Shown here in pieces: positions 56,775 through 64,000 of a DNA stretch of 64,000 nucleotides (position 1 is the stretch's first letter; every line of letters begins with the position of its first letter). Where the stretch lies: contig JAOLDG010000001.1 in NCBI GenBank assembly GCA_028339975.1, forward strand, positions 1 to 64,000, given 5' to 3'. This stretch comes from Hyphomicrobiales bacterium. Its GTDB lineage: Bacteria; Pseudomonadota; Alphaproteobacteria; MED-G09. The notes beneath the pieces were generated by a model. That model was not told the origin of the DNA and searched no databases. It saw nothing but the letters and a program-made list of their open reading frames with translations. The position numbers were made by a program, and so were the translations under genes.

Positions 56775-57158
56775 TCACGTTATAGATTCTCTCTTTCTCA
56801 TTTCAAGAATAATCTTATTTACCACTGTTCTAATTATAAGCCTTCTTAGCTGAGGCACTATCAAACATATTCCAATAACATCTGTAATAGCGCCAGGTAC
56901 TATAAAAAAGAAGGCGCCGACCAAAAGAACAACACCCTCAACAACCTCGTGAAGTGCTTGCTTGCCCTGTGATATTTTCGACTGAAGGTTGTAAAGTATT
57001 CCTAACCCCTGATGCTTGGCAATCATAATTCCAAGACCTGCTGTCCCTATTATTAGAGCAAGGGTCCCAAGGGCACCAAAAATACTCCCCAGCTTGACTA
57101 GAACCCAGATTTCAACAACAGGAAGGACAATCATGAAAACTATTATAAAGTATGACAT
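56775..57158 (-). CDS. fxsA: FxsA family membrane protein
   Basis: Inner-membrane protein of 127 residues with about three hydrophobic segments. Conserved features are VEIWVLVKLGSIFGALGTLALIIGTAGLG and VPGAITDVIGICLIVP, in pieces FxsA-typical. E. coli FxsA (suppressor of F exclusion of phage T7) has no known biochemical role. The place between dnaQ/secB and the TIM44-like gene is standard in alphaproteobacteria. It ends flush with dnaQ. Confidence 0.9.
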   Translation of the reverse strand: MSYFIIVFMIVLPVVEIWVLVKLGSIFGALGTLALIIGTAGLGIMIAKHQGLGILYNLQSKISQGKQALHEVVEGVVLLVGAFFFIVPGAITDVIGICLIVPQLRRLIIRTVVNKIILEMRKRESIT

Positions 57159-57264
57159 TTAAAACCTTCTTAAATTAAACAAACTTATTTTATTTATATA
57201 AAGTAACTGTATATTGCTTTACTACCAAATAGTATAACAAGGTTTAATAAAAAGGAAAATCAAT

Positions 57265-57903
57265 ATGGGAAACCCATTCGATCCTATGAATATATTACTA
57301 GTTGTTTTTGCTGTTGTTGCTTTTGTTCGTTTACGATCTTCTCTTGGCAAAAGAACAGGCAATGAGGAACCGCTCGCCGGTCGGCAATCAACACCATATA
57401 AAAAAAACGGTAAAGAAGGTGTACTCGATTCAGCACAAGAAACCAAAATGTCTCTCGAAGACGTTTTAAATCAGCTATCAAAGTTTGATAATAGCTTTAC
57501 TCGGGAAACCTTTATCAAGGGTGCAAAATCAGTCTATGAAATGATTATAATGGCTTATGCTGGTGGGGATCTAAAGGATGTTAAGCAATTTCTTAGCAAA
57601 GACGTTTATTCAGGGTTCTCCTCTGCAGTTAAAACCAGAGTAAAGTCTGAACAAAAACTATTCAATGAAATAGTGAGCTTTGATTCCGTAGAAATTAAAA
57701 GCGCCTCAATTACAGAAGAAGCAGTTGAATTAATAGTTTCTTTTGAAACAAAGATTATCAGTTATGCTATAGACAGCAAAGAGCAAACAATAGAAGGAAA
57801 TCAAGATTCACCTCAAAGCATTACTGATATATGGGTCTTTGAGAGGTCAATTAAGAGTCGAGATCCAAACTGGCTTTTAATTTCAACAAATCTCGACGAT
57901 TAA
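57265..57903 (+). CDS. TIM44-like domain protein
   Basis: A 212-residue protein related to mitochondrial Tim44. One N-terminal hydrophobic segment (about 7-20, ILLVVFAVVAFVRL) anchors it, followed by a charged linker and the TIM44/MRPL45 domain (SFTRETFIKGAKSVYEMIIMAYAGGDLKDVKQFL, in parts, to the end DPNWLLIST). In alphaproteobacteria it was called TimA and is membrane-bound; the function is not known with certainty. It is two bases from the Smr gene; mltA, usually between them, is absent. Confidence 0.9.
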   Translation: MGNPFDPMNILLVVFAVVAFVRLRSSLGKRTGNEEPLAGRQSTPYKKNGKEGVLDSAQETKMSLEDVLNQLSKFDNSFTRETFIKGAKSVYEMIIMAYAGGDLKDVKQFLSKDVYSGFSSAVKTRVKSEQKLFNEIVSFDSVEIKSASITEEAVELIVSFETKIISYAIDSKEQTIEGNQDSPQSITDIWVFERSIKSRDPNWLLISTNLDD

Positions 57904-57905
57904 GA

Positions 57906-58364
57906 GTGACTGAGGAAGAAGATAAAAAGGCCTGGAAAGATTTTACTGAAAACGGAAGAAATCTCAAAGATCACTTTGGTAAGATTAAAAAAGAAGCTCA
58001 AAACAAGAAAGATTATATAAAACCTAAAAGGAAAATAAAAAGCTCACCAAAGCCATTTCTTTTGGAAAAAAGGCTTGTCAAAAAAATTGCTGCCAAGAAG
58101 ATCACAACGGACGCAACACTTGACCTTCATGGGACCGACAGAATAACCGCAAGAAATAAATTTATAAGTTTTATAGAAACATGCCGTAACAAAAATCATA
58201 AGTACATTCTTATAATTACCGGCAAAGGAAAGGGCTTGATAAGGAAATCATTCTTTGAGTGGGTCGAAGACGATGAAATTTTTCCTTTAATTGTTGGATA
58301 TTCTCATGCACACAGGCTACAAGGGGGAGAAGGTGCTTTCGTTCTTCATTTGAGAAAGTTATAA
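57906..58364 (+). CDS. Smr-domain protein
   Basis: A 152-residue protein with an Smr domain at the C-terminus: TLDLHGTDRITARNKFISFI, ITGKGKGLIRKSFFEW and GEGAFVLHLRKL. The N-terminal 60 residues are strongly basic. Smr domains nick DNA or act as RNA nucleases, including rescue of collided ribosomes in SmrB. The DLHG and TGKG residues needed for activity are present. Start is GTG, two bases after the TIM44-like stop. Confidence 0.9.
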   Translation: MTEEEDKKAWKDFTENGRNLKDHFGKIKKEAQNKKDYIKPKRKIKSSPKPFLLEKRLVKKIAAKKITTDATLDLHGTDRITARNKFISFIETCRNKNHKYILIITGKGKGLIRKSFFEWVEDDEIFPLIVGYSHAHRLQGGEGAFVLHLRKL

Positions 58365-58404
58365 ATAAATAGTAGTGTTATAACCATTATGTAAGGCAGA
58401 CAAG

Positions 58405-59016
58405 ATGAGCGTTCAACAAAAAAACAGAACAGCAAGAATAGAAAGAGAGACCAGAGAAACTAAGATTATTGCTGACATTAATATTGATGGATCTGGTGTA
58501 TCAGATATTAAAACAGGCATAGGTTTTTTAGATCACATGCTTGAATGTTTTTCAAGACATTCACTTATTGATATTAGCTTAAGCGCTGTTGGGGATCTTC
58601 ATGTTGATCAACACCACACAACTGAAGATACTGGGATAGTTATTGGGTCTGCAATAGCTGAGGCACTCGGTGATTTTTCTGGAATTAAACGCTTTGGAAG
58701 CGCAGTAATACCAATGGATGAAACGCTAACGAGGGCAGCAATCGATATCTCCAAAAGACCAAGCCTTGAGTGGAAAGTTTCTTTTTCAAAGGCAGTCTTA
58801 GGCGGAATGGATACCGAACTTTTTCATGAGTGGTTTGCAGCTTTTGCCCAAAACCTTGGTGGGAACATTCATATAGAAAACCTTTATGGCGAAAACAACC
58901 ACCACATTGCAGAATCCTGCTTTAAAAGTCTTGCCCGCTCCTTAAGGGAGGCCTTGGTTGTTGATCCAAGAGAGCTTGGCCGGGTTCCTTCTAGCAAAGG
59001 GTCTCTCGGAAGCTAA
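58405..59016 (+). CDS. hisB: Imidazoleglycerol-phosphate dehydratase
   Basis: Dehydrates imidazoleglycerol phosphate in histidine synthesis; monofunctional at 203 residues. Metal-binding histidine motifs are present: [32 protein letters not shown] and [19 protein letters not shown] precedes the ATG. First gene of a hisB-H-A-F-E run with gaps of a few bases. Confidence 0.97.
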   Translation: MSVQQKNRTARIERETRETKIIADINIDGSGVSDIKTGIGFLDHMLECFSRHSLIDISLSAVGDLHVDQHHTTEDTGIVIGSAIAEALGDFSGIKRFGSAVIPMDETLTRAAIDISKRPSLEWKVSFSKAVLGGMDTELFHEWFAAFAQNLGGNIHIENLYGENNHHIAESCFKSLARSLREALVVDPRELGRVPSSKGSLGS

Positions 59017-59021
59017 AGTAA

Positions 59022-59669
59022 ATGAAAAATTTATCGGTAGCAGTTGTTGACTATGATTGTGGAAATTTACATTCTGCATCGAAGGCATTAGAGCTCGCAA
59101 TGAAAGAGACTAATTTAAACGGCTCAGTTTTTTTAACAAAAGATCCTAATAAAATTAAAAATGCCGATAAAGTTATTTTGCCAGGTGTTGGAGCTTTTAA
59201 GGCCTGCATGGGAAAGCTAAAAAGTTTTGATGGTCTTCAAGAGTCCATAGAAGAATTTGCTTTAAAAAAAGGAAACCCTCTTTTGGGAATATGTATTGGT
59301 TTACACCTGATGGCTACAAGAAGTTTTGAGGGAGGAGAGCACCCCGGCCTATCTTTTATTGAAGGCGATGTTGTTCCAATACTATCTAACGCAGAAAATA
59401 TAAAGATTCCGCACATGGGCTGGAATGAGATTCTTCTTAAACAAGAACATGACGTTCTTAAGGGTCTTAATAAAAAAGATTTTTATTTTGTTCATTCATA
59501 TAGGTTCAAACCAAAAAATAATGAATCAACAATAGCAACTACCGAATATGGTGATATCTTTCCTTCAGCTCTATGTTCTGGGAATATTCTTGGTACACAG
59601 TTTCATCCTGAGAAAAGTCAGCAGACAGGAATCAAATTACTTAAAAACTTTTTGGAGTGGTGCCCATGA
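59022..59669 (+). CDS. hisH: Imidazole glycerol phosphate synthase, glutaminase subunit
   Basis: Class I glutamine amidotransferase that feeds ammonia to HisF, 215 residues. The oxyanion strand PGVGAF, nucleophile Cys in LGICIGLHLMA, and the catalytic His-Glu in QFHPEKSQQTG are present. The elbow reads GLH where GxQ is usual in the family, so a Gln is replaced by His; see findings. The stop overlaps the hisA ATG (ATGA). Confidence 0.95.
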   Translation: MKNLSVAVVDYDCGNLHSASKALELAMKETNLNGSVFLTKDPNKIKNADKVILPGVGAFKACMGKLKSFDGLQESIEEFALKKGNPLLGICIGLHLMATRSFEGGEHPGLSFIEGDVVPILSNAENIKIPHMGWNEILLKQEHDVLKGLNKKDFYFVHSYRFKPKNNESTIATTEYGDIFPSALCSGNILGTQFHPEKSQQTGIKLLKNFLEWCP

Positions 59670-60391
59670 TTTTCTTTCCTGCAATTGATATATGCGAAGG
59701 ATCTTGTGTGAGACTTGAAAAGGGAGACTTTAATAAAAAAACAATTTTTAACGAAAGCCCTTTAGACCAAGCTAAACTATTTCAGGATCTTGGGTGTGAC
59801 TGGCTCCACGTGGTTGACCTTGATGGCGCAAGAGAGGGTGAATCTAGTAATAACGTTTTTATTGAGGAAATTGCATCCAAGACTAAATTAAAAATTCAAT
59901 TTGGAGGAGGAGTAAGATCTTTTGAAAAGATTCGCAGACTTACAGAGTGTGGGGTAGAGCGAGTTGTCTTGGGCACCAAGGCCTTAAACAATATTGATTT
60001 TTTGGAAGAAGCCTCTGATTTATTCAATGGTAGGATCGCCGTTGGAATTGATGCCAGGAAGGGAATGGTTTCTATCGAAGGCTGGACAAAAAATTCTGAC
60101 ATAAGAGCCGATGAATTTGCTTTGCTTGCAGCATCAAAGGGAGCCTGTGCAATTATATTTACTGATATTGATAAAGACGGCATTATGTCCGGACCAAACG
60201 TTCTTTCAACTAAAGAAATAGCCGAAACAGTTTCTATACCAGTGATTGCCAGTGGAGGTGTTTCAACTATTGATGACGTAATTGAGATAAAAAAATATGA
60301 AAAATATGGAATATCTGGAATGATTTGTGGGAGAGCAATATATGATAAAAAGATAGATCTTGTTGAAGCCTTAAAGATTGTGAGGGCCTAA
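59666..60391 (+). CDS. hisA: ProFAR isomerase
   Basis: Isomerises phosphoribosyl-formimino-AICAR ribotide in histidine synthesis, a TIM barrel of 241 residues. FPAIDICEGSCVRLEKGDF carries the first catalytic Asp; QFGGGVRS, TDIDKDGIMSG with the second Asp, and IASGGVS bind the phosphates. The open frame extends three codons upstream (GTG), but ATG 59666 overlapping the hisH stop is preferred. Confidence 0.96.
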   Translation: MIFFPAIDICEGSCVRLEKGDFNKKTIFNESPLDQAKLFQDLGCDWLHVVDLDGAREGESSNNVFIEEIASKTKLKIQFGGGVRSFEKIRRLTECGVERVVLGTKALNNIDFLEEASDLFNGRIAVGIDARKGMVSIEGWTKNSDIRADEFALLAASKGACAIIFTDIDKDGIMSGPNVLSTKEIAETVSIPVIASGGVSTIDDVIEIKKYEKYGISGMICGRAIYDKKIDLVEALKIVRA

Positions 60392-61150
60392 ATGCTTAAA
60401 GTAAGAATAATACCTTGTTTAGATGTAAAGAATGGACGAATTGTTAAAGGTGTTAATTTCGTAGATCTAGTTGATGCAGGAGACCCGGTTGAGGCAGCAA
60501 AAGCTTATGATGCAGGTGGTGCTGATGAACTTTGTTTTTTGGATATAACGGCGAGTCACGAAAAGAGGCCTATTTTACTTGATGTAGTTAAGCGGACAGC
60601 TGAACAATGCTTTATGCCACTAACAGTTGGTGGAGGTGTTAGCTCAATTGAAGATATACAAAATTTGCTTTCTTCAGGGGCAGATAAAGTCTCAATAAAT
60701 ACTTCTGCCGTAAAAAACCCAACACTTATTCGAGAAGCCAGTGAGGTTTTTGGGAGCCAATGTATTGTCGTTGCTATCGATGCAAAAAAAACTGGCGATA
60801 TGTCTTGGGAAATTTTTACGCACGGGGGAAGAGAATCAACAGGAATTAGTGCTGTTGATTTTTCAAAAAAAATGGCGGACCTTGGTGCCGGTGAAATATT
60901 GTTAACTTCGATGGATAGGGACGGAACAAGATCTGGATATGATATTGATCTTTTGAAGGCGGTTGAGTCATCAATACCTATCCCTGTAATTGCTTCTGGG
61001 GGAGTTGGGTCTATTAAAGATTTAATAAGCGGAGCAAGGGAAGGCAGGGCTAGCGCAGTTCTCGCTGCCTCAATTTTTCATTTTGGAGAGTGTACAATAA
61101 AGCAAGCAAAAGAAGAAATGGCAAAAGCTGGTATTTCTGTAAGAATTTAA
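60392..61150 (+). CDS. hisF: Imidazole glycerol phosphate synthase, cyclase subunit
   Basis: TIM-barrel partner of HisH that makes imidazoleglycerol phosphate and AICAR, 252 residues; the AICAR goes to PurH. Catalytic Asp residues are in [17 protein letters not shown] and [22 protein letters not shown] and IASGGVG bind phosphates. It starts on the base after the hisA stop. Confidence 0.97.
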   Translation: MLKVRIIPCLDVKNGRIVKGVNFVDLVDAGDPVEAAKAYDAGGADELCFLDITASHEKRPILLDVVKRTAEQCFMPLTVGGGVSSIEDIQNLLSSGADKVSINTSAVKNPTLIREASEVFGSQCIVVAIDAKKTGDMSWEIFTHGGRESTGISAVDFSKKMADLGAGEILLTSMDRDGTRSGYDIDLLKAVESSIPIPVIASGGVGSIKDLISGAREGRASAVLAASIFHFGECTIKQAKEEMAKAGISVRI

Positions 61151-61163
61151 TTAATGTAACAAT

Positions 61164-61472
61164 ATGGATAAAAAAATGTCGAACGATATTAAAATTTTAG
61201 ATGATCTTTGGTTGGTTATTCAAGAAAAATCACTATCTGAAGACAAAAGCTCTTACACGAAAACTATGTTAGAAAAAGACACAAATACACTTGCCAGGAA
61301 AATGGGTGAAGAGGCAATAGAAACAATAGTAGCTGCCCTAGGCCAGTCTAAGACCGACGTAATAAACGAGAGTGCGGACCTTTTATATCACTGGCTTTTA
61401 TTGATTAAAAAGTTAGGTATAAGTCCAGACGAGGTTTACCAAGAGCTTTCAAAAAGAAGAGGTTCATCCTAG
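61164..61472 (+). CDS. hisE: Phosphoribosyl-ATP pyrophosphatase
   Basis: Second step of histidine synthesis, 102 residues, monofunctional and all-alpha. The metal-binding GEEAIETIVAA and the block SADLLYHWLLLI are seen. It closes the his run and is nine bases from coaA, the order his-hisE-coaA being common in alphaproteobacteria. hisI, hisG, hisD and hisC are elsewhere. Confidence 0.94.
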   Translation: MDKKMSNDIKILDDLWLVIQEKSLSEDKSSYTKTMLEKDTNTLARKMGEEAIETIVAALGQSKTDVINESADLLYHWLLLIKKLGISPDEVYQELSKRRGSS

Positions 61473-61480
61473 TTAAGCCA

Positions 61481-62389
61481 ATGGAAGTATTTGCCGATAG
61501 CCAAAATCTTTATAAAAAATTTGACAACCTTGGCTGGTCTAAGCATACGAATCAAAGGATTGCTTCTTCAGAAAAAGATGCTATCCAACTATTAAAAATT
61601 ATCGGGAAAGGAAAGCTAATAAATTCAGCCGAGAATGTTTTTCTAGAGCTCTGTGAGTTTGTTGATGCGCGGATTAGAAGCTCTGAAGAAACTACGGCAC
61701 CCTTTATTATTGGCGTGGCTGGTTCAGTTGCGTCAGGAAAATCAACATTTTCAAGGAAACTAAAAGAATTACTAGAAAGACCCTTCCGGGGGTTACTGGT
61801 TGATATTGTGTCAACAGACGGTTTTTTATTTCCAAATTCATATTTAGCAAGTAATAACTTAATGGAGCGAAAGGGCTTTCCTGAGAGCTATAACATTAAA
61901 TCGCTAATTAAATTTTTATCAGAGGTAAAAAAAGGAAAATCAGAGGTTTTGGCGCCTATATATTCTCACCTTCTTTACGATGTTATTTCTTCTGAAAAAA
62001 CTAAAGTAAAGAATCCAGATGTTCTTATTTTAGAGGGCATAAATGTTCTTCAGAAAAATCAAGGTAGCGATAAAAACAACCTAGAGCAGGCCTTAGATTT
62101 TTTTGATTTTTCAATTTACATTGACGCAGAAGAAGAATATTTACGCGACTGGTTTACAAGCAGATTTTTTTTACTTAGGCGTGAGGCCTCTAAAGACAAA
62201 AAGGCTTATCTTAATAAGCTTGCCGCATTAAGCGATGATGAGGCAAAATCTATTGCTAAAACGATATGGGAAAATATTAATTTAAAAAATTTAAACGAAA
62301 ATATTTTACCAACAAGAGAAAGAGCTGACCTAGTAGTAAAAAAAAATAAAGATCATAAAATTAATGAAATATGGTTAAGAAATATTTAA
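61481..62389 (+). CDS. coaA: Pantothenate kinase, type I
   Basis: First and committed step of CoA synthesis, 302 residues of the P-loop PRK-like family. GVAGSVASGKSTFSRKL is Walker A; STDGFLFPN, RKGFPESYN and IYSHLLYDV follow; FFDFSIYIDAEEEYLRDW is the late family block. Type I, so feedback by CoA is expected. It sits between hisE and dapB. Confidence 0.95.
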   Translation: MEVFADSQNLYKKFDNLGWSKHTNQRIASSEKDAIQLLKIIGKGKLINSAENVFLELCEFVDARIRSSEETTAPFIIGVAGSVASGKSTFSRKLKELLERPFRGLLVDIVSTDGFLFPNSYLASNNLMERKGFPESYNIKSLIKFLSEVKKGKSEVLAPIYSHLLYDVISSEKTKVKNPDVLILEGINVLQKNQGSDKNNLEQALDFFDFSIYIDAEEEYLRDWFTSRFFLLRREASKDKKAYLNKLAALSDDEAKSIAKTIWENINLKNLNENILPTRERADLVVKKNKDHKINEIWLRNI

Positions 62390-62407
62390 TTGTGATAATA
62401 TAGTAAA

Positions 62408-63220
62408 ATGGTAAACAAAATCAAAATATCAGTTGTTGGTGCAGCAGGAAAAATGGGATCACAAATAATCTCTCAAGTATTGGGGTCTGATATTTTTGAG
62501 CTTGTAGGGGCCTTAGAATCTTCTAAGTCTGATCTTTTAGGAGCTGATATATCAAAAGTAATCGGCGGCGATCCTTTAGGTATTATAATTACTGACGATT
62601 CCCTTGACTGTGTTTTAAGGTCGGATGCAATTATTGATTTTAGTTCACCCATCTCCACCATATCCGTTTGTGAATTAGCCGCACAAGCAAGAAAGGTTCA
62701 TGTTATTGGTACCACAGGCTTCACTCCAGAACAGGAAGAGCAAATCCTAGCGGCAGCAAGACACGCAACAATCATTAAGTCGGGAAACATGAGTCTGGGG
62801 GTGAACGCCCTTCTCGGAACTGTAGAAAAAATTTCATCGTCTCTCGATAGCTCGTGGGATATAGAGATTTCAGATACTCATCATAGGGATAAAGTTGATT
62901 CACCTTCTGGTACAGCTCTTGATTTGGCAGAAGCCGCAGCAAGTGGGCGAGGCGTTGATGTGGATTCTGTTAAGGATATTGCAAGAAATGGAGCTAACCT
63001 TGAAAGAAAAGAAGGTAATATAGGAATTGTTTCTTTAAGGGGAGGATCTGTGGTTGGAGATCACTCGGTAATATTTGCTGGTGATGGCGAAAGAATTGTT
63101 GTCTCTCATTTTGCTGAAAATAGAAATATTTTTGTAAAAGGTGCCTTAAAGTCAGCCGAGTGGGGAGTTAACAAAGGGCCTGGTCTTTTTTCTACAAAAG
63201 ATGTTCTTGGCTTCAAATAA
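62408..63220 (+). CDS. dapB: 4-Hydroxy-tetrahydrodipicolinate reductase
   Basis: NAD(P)H-dependent step of lysine/meso-DAP synthesis, 270 residues. The dinucleotide fold is VVGAAGKMGSQI; the catalytic block is EISDTHHRDKVDSPSGTAL, with GTTGFTPEQ and GNMSLGVNALL. Full length. It lies upstream of gpmA and nth, the usual alphaproteobacterial order. dapF of the same pathway is at 0.5 kb. Confidence 0.96.
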   Translation: MVNKIKISVVGAAGKMGSQIISQVLGSDIFELVGALESSKSDLLGADISKVIGGDPLGIIITDDSLDCVLRSDAIIDFSSPISTISVCELAAQARKVHVIGTTGFTPEQEEQILAAARHATIIKSGNMSLGVNALLGTVEKISSSLDSSWDIEISDTHHRDKVDSPSGTALDLAEAAASGRGVDVDSVKDIARNGANLERKEGNIGIVSLRGGSVVGDHSVIFAGDGERIVVSHFAENRNIFVKGALKSAEWGVNKGPGLFSTKDVLGFK

Positions 63221-63238
63221 TTTTTAAAGGAAAAATAA

Positions 63239-63847
63239 ATGACATACCTTACTCTGGTGAGACACGGACAAAGTGATTGGAATGAGAAGAATTTATTTAC
63301 GGGCTGGGAAAATCCTGGTTTAACAAATAAAGGCTTAAATGAAGCAAAAGAAACAGGTCGTGCACTAAAGGAAAGGGAATTCAAATACTCTTATCTTTAT
63401 ACTTCTATATTAGATCGGGCAATTGACACCGCTAATATTATTTTAGATATACTAAAAATCGAAGATATAAAAACTTTTAGAGATGCTGCTTTGAATGAAC
63501 GCGATTATGGTGATTTGACAGGATTAAATAAAGATGATGCTAGAAAAAAATGGGGCGAGGAGCAGGTAAAAATTTGGCGTCGATCATACGATGTGCCACC
63601 ACCGTCCGGCGAAAGCTTAAAAGATACATCAGAAAGGGTGCTGCCTTATTTTAAAAAAGAAATTCTTCCACTAATAATCAACGGAAATAATATTTTGATT
63701 AGTGCGCACGGAAATTCTCTTAGAGCTCTTGTAATGTTTATTGAAAAGCTTAGCCCTGAAGAAATACTACAGAAAGAAATTTCTACCGGTCAACCGATAA
63801 CGTATGCATTCAAGGAAAACAGTTTTAAAGAAATCCAATCTTCTTAA
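63239..63847 (+). CDS. gpmA: 2,3-BPG-dependent phosphoglycerate mutase
   Basis: Interconverts 3- and 2-phosphoglycerate, 202 residues. The phosphohistidine is in [46 protein letters not shown] and the second histidine in [13 protein letters not shown] follow. The length is the short form usual in alphaproteobacteria (E. coli GpmA is 250). AAAGGAAA precedes the ATG. Confidence 0.95.
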   Translation: MTYLTLVRHGQSDWNEKNLFTGWENPGLTNKGLNEAKETGRALKEREFKYSYLYTSILDRAIDTANIILDILKIEDIKTFRDAALNERDYGDLTGLNKDDARKKWGEEQVKIWRRSYDVPPPSGESLKDTSERVLPYFKKEILPLIINGNNILISAHGNSLRALVMFIEKLSPEEILQKEISTGQPITYAFKENSFKEIQSS

Positions 63848-63874
63848 AATCTTTTATCAGGATTAATTTTTTTT

Positions 63875-64000
63875 ATGACCAAAAATGAAAAGGCTAAATT
63901 AATAATTTCTATACTAGATAGGTTTTATAAAACTACTCCTATTCCATTAGATCATCACGATCCCTTTACCTTGTTAATTGCTGTTTTACTCTCAGCCCAG
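63875..64000 (+). CDS. nth: Endonuclease III, N-terminal part
   Basis: Start of a DNA glycosylase/AP lyase for oxidised pyrimidines, cut by the right edge after 42 codons. It reads LIISILDRFYK, then DPFTLLIAVLLSAQ, the Nth N-terminal helices with the LLSAQ block. The catalytic Lys, Asp and [4Fe-4S] cysteines lie outside. The dapB-gpmA-nth order supports the call. AGGA is 12 bases upstream of the ATG. Confidence 0.88.
   Translation, partial: MTKNEKAKLIISILDRFYKTTPIPLDHHDPFTLLIAVLLSAQ

Noticed and set aside
1-64000. CRISPR arrays, insertion sequences or prophage
   Set aside because: I saw no regularly spaced repeats, transposase, integrase or phage structural gene on either strand.

Overview
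The window is a compact, AT-rich piece of an alphaproteobacterial chromosome, most likely from a free-living marine lineage with a streamlined genome. Markers of the class are DUF2794, DUF3576 and DUF1674 proteins, an LptE-HolA pair downstream of leuS, a TIM44-like protein, and the order leuS-lptE-holA / parB-parA-rsmG-mnmG-mnmE-rho / PPSR-maf-aroE-coaE-dnaQ, which is the neighbourhood of the replication origin in Caulobacter and Rickettsia. Gaps between genes are tiny. Three convergent gene pairs share one palindromic TTAA as both stop codons. I see no insertion sequence, prophage or CRISPR array. Genus or species cannot be told from the sequence alone.

Layout. 1-6.1 kb: rpsP (cut by the left edge), dapF-mtaB, a CcmG-like thioredoxin and a long AcnB. 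6.3-14.6 kb: DUF2794, a MmcQ/YjbR protein that appears to start at ATT, two short-chain dehydrogenases, a Bax-inhibitor-1 protein, phhB, a DMT permease, a quinone oxidoreductase, a SPOUT methyltransferase, rlmN and argG. 14.6-20.8 kb, minus strand: folD, yggT, an M13 peptidase, a third SDR and a DsbD/ScsB-type reductase. 21-27.2 kb, mostly plus: tsaD-gpsA-yciI, DUF1674, rsmB, rpe, purH. 27.4-31.3 kb: nhaB, then btuB under a cobalamin riboswitch, then tRNA-Gly(GCC). 31.4-41.2 kb: a PII protein carrying an N-terminal ribbon-helix-helix domain, CnoX-like thioredoxin, LON-domain and Trm112-like proteins, a divergent UbiH homologue, ftsK-lolA, a Tat-type solute-binding protein, xth, a winged-helix regulator and a YggS protein. 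41.3-45.9 kb: DUF3576, leuS, lptE, holA. 45.9-52.8 kb, all minus: parB, parA, rsmG, mnmG, two parS sites, mnmE, rho. 52.8-53.2 kb: the only gene-free gap above 300 bp apart from the riboswitch leader, which I read as the likely oriC. 53.2-64 kb, almost all plus: PPSR, maf, aroE, coaE, dnaQ, fxsA (minus), TIM44-like, Smr, hisB-hisH-hisA-hisF-hisE, coaA, dapB, gpmA, and the start of nth.

Genes point away from the candidate origin on both sides. The cell seems to make its own histidine, arginine, lysine/meso-DAP, aromatics and purines, but to import vitamin B12. The standout observation is the in-frame fusion of a DNA-binding RHH domain to a complete PII signalling protein (31434-31928), with a well-placed internal ribosome-binding site that could also yield ordinary PII from the same gene. 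If real, this would link 2-oxoglutarate/ATP/ADP sensing directly to DNA binding.
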